A DNA stretch of 6,083 bases. It comes from DATLFA01 sp039934635 (lineage in GTDB: Bacteria > Actinomycetota > Acidimicrobiia > Acidimicrobiales > WLNW01). The notes under the pieces were generated by a model that was not told the DNA's origin, did not search any database, and saw only the letters and a list, made by a program, of their open reading frames with translations. Shown piece after piece: positions 5,734 to 6,083 of this stretch. Positions within the stretch are counted from its first letter, which is position 1. The number at the start of each line of letters is the position of its first letter. Both the position numbers and the translations under genes were made by a program. The stretch spans positions 1 through 6,083 of the forward strand of contig JBDTLT010000300.1 in assembly GCA_039934635.1 (NCBI GenBank). Reading direction: 5' to 3'.

Positions 5734-6083
5734 TCCGCTCCCCGTTCGGGCAACGACAACTCCAACACCGTGACCTCGCCGACCGGACGGACGAAGCAGA
5801 CACCCGCCACGGCCGGAAGCACGAGCACCTCACCGCGCCGCAGCCGGTAGAGGTCACCGTCGTCGTCCACGTCGGACGCACCATCGAGCGACACCAAGAC
5901 CCGCGCCTTGCCCACCGCGCCCACGGGGAACGCCGATCGCCCCGTGAGACGCCACATCCCGAACTGCTCACAGCTGACCAGACGCTCGCGTCGAACAGGA
6001 TCGACCGACTCGACGACCGGCACGGCGGCCTCGATGGGACCCACGGACACGTCGACGGAGGCCAAGGCCTGATCGAGCTGCAG
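5730..6083 (-). CDS. manA: Mannose-6-phosphate isomerase class I, C-terminal part (cut by window edge)
   Basis: The reading frame is open to the right edge, so this is the last 117 residues of a longer protein. The enzyme interconverts mannose-6-P and fructose-6-P, with a metal ion, in the cytoplasm. Visible residues start LQLDQALASVDVSVGP, the family's characteristic stretch leading into the C-terminal cupin-like domain. Next come ERLVSCEQFGMWRLTG, then RRGEVLVLPAVAGVCFV and EVTVLELSLP, matching the final beta-strands of class I isomerases. The catalytic metal-binding residues would lie in the missing N-terminal part, so activity cannot be checked here. An internal TTG at 6063-6065 is read as leucine and is not a start. 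The stop overlaps the downstream mutase GTG as GTGA, placing it first among the visible genes of the mannose-phosphate operon. Identification rests on the C-terminal pattern plus the neighbouring mutase. Confidence 0.8.
   Translation of the reverse strand: MQLDQALASVDVSVGPIEAAVPVVESVDPVRRERLVSCEQFGMWRLTGRSAFPVGAVGKARVLVSLDGASDVDDDGDLYRLRRGEVLVLPAVAGVCFVRPVGEVTVLELSLPERGAE

Overview
The window is high-GC bacterial DNA with all six recognisable protein genes on the minus strand, so transcription runs from the right edge to the left edge. GC-rich third codon positions, a GTG start, tight 4-base gene overlaps and a phosphatase that resembles mycobacterial Rv3214 suggest an actinomycete-like organism (Actinomycetota, possibly an Acidimicrobiia-type lineage). 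That placement is inference and weak. I see no RNA genes, mobile elements, CRISPR arrays, phage genes or integration scars.

Right half, a mannose-phosphate operon read right to left: the C-terminal 117 residues of a class I mannose-6-phosphate isomerase (5730-6083, cut by the window edge); a HAD-type phosphomannomutase of the eukaryotic PMM1/PMM2 fold family (4948-5733); a glycoside hydrolase family 130 mannoside phosphorylase-like protein (3833-4951); and a histidine phosphatase of the SHB17/Rv3214 type (3243-3830). The junctions are GTGA and ATGA overlaps, then a GTGA overlap or a 2-base gap, which implies one translationally coupled unit.

A 151-base gap (3092-3242) holds inverted repeats and the ribosome binding site of the next gene. 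It is the only non-coding stretch of any size here.

Left half: a complete phosphoketolase (668-3091, 807 aa). Its stop overlaps by ATGA the start of a P3A-type plasma-membrane proton-pumping ATPase (1-671, N-terminal 223 residues, continuing beyond the window).

Taken together the genes make a coherent pathway: beta-mannoside + Pi <-> mannose-1-P <-> mannose-6-P <-> fructose-6-P, followed by phosphoketolase cleavage to acetyl-P + erythrose-4-P. The phosphatase may act on a sugar (bis)phosphate such as sedoheptulose-1,7-bisphosphate. The first three steps are reversible, so the operon could degrade imported mannosides or build and mobilise an internal mannan reserve. No gene is an unknown family; the novelty, if any, is in the combination and in the phosphoketolase/H+-ATPase coupling.
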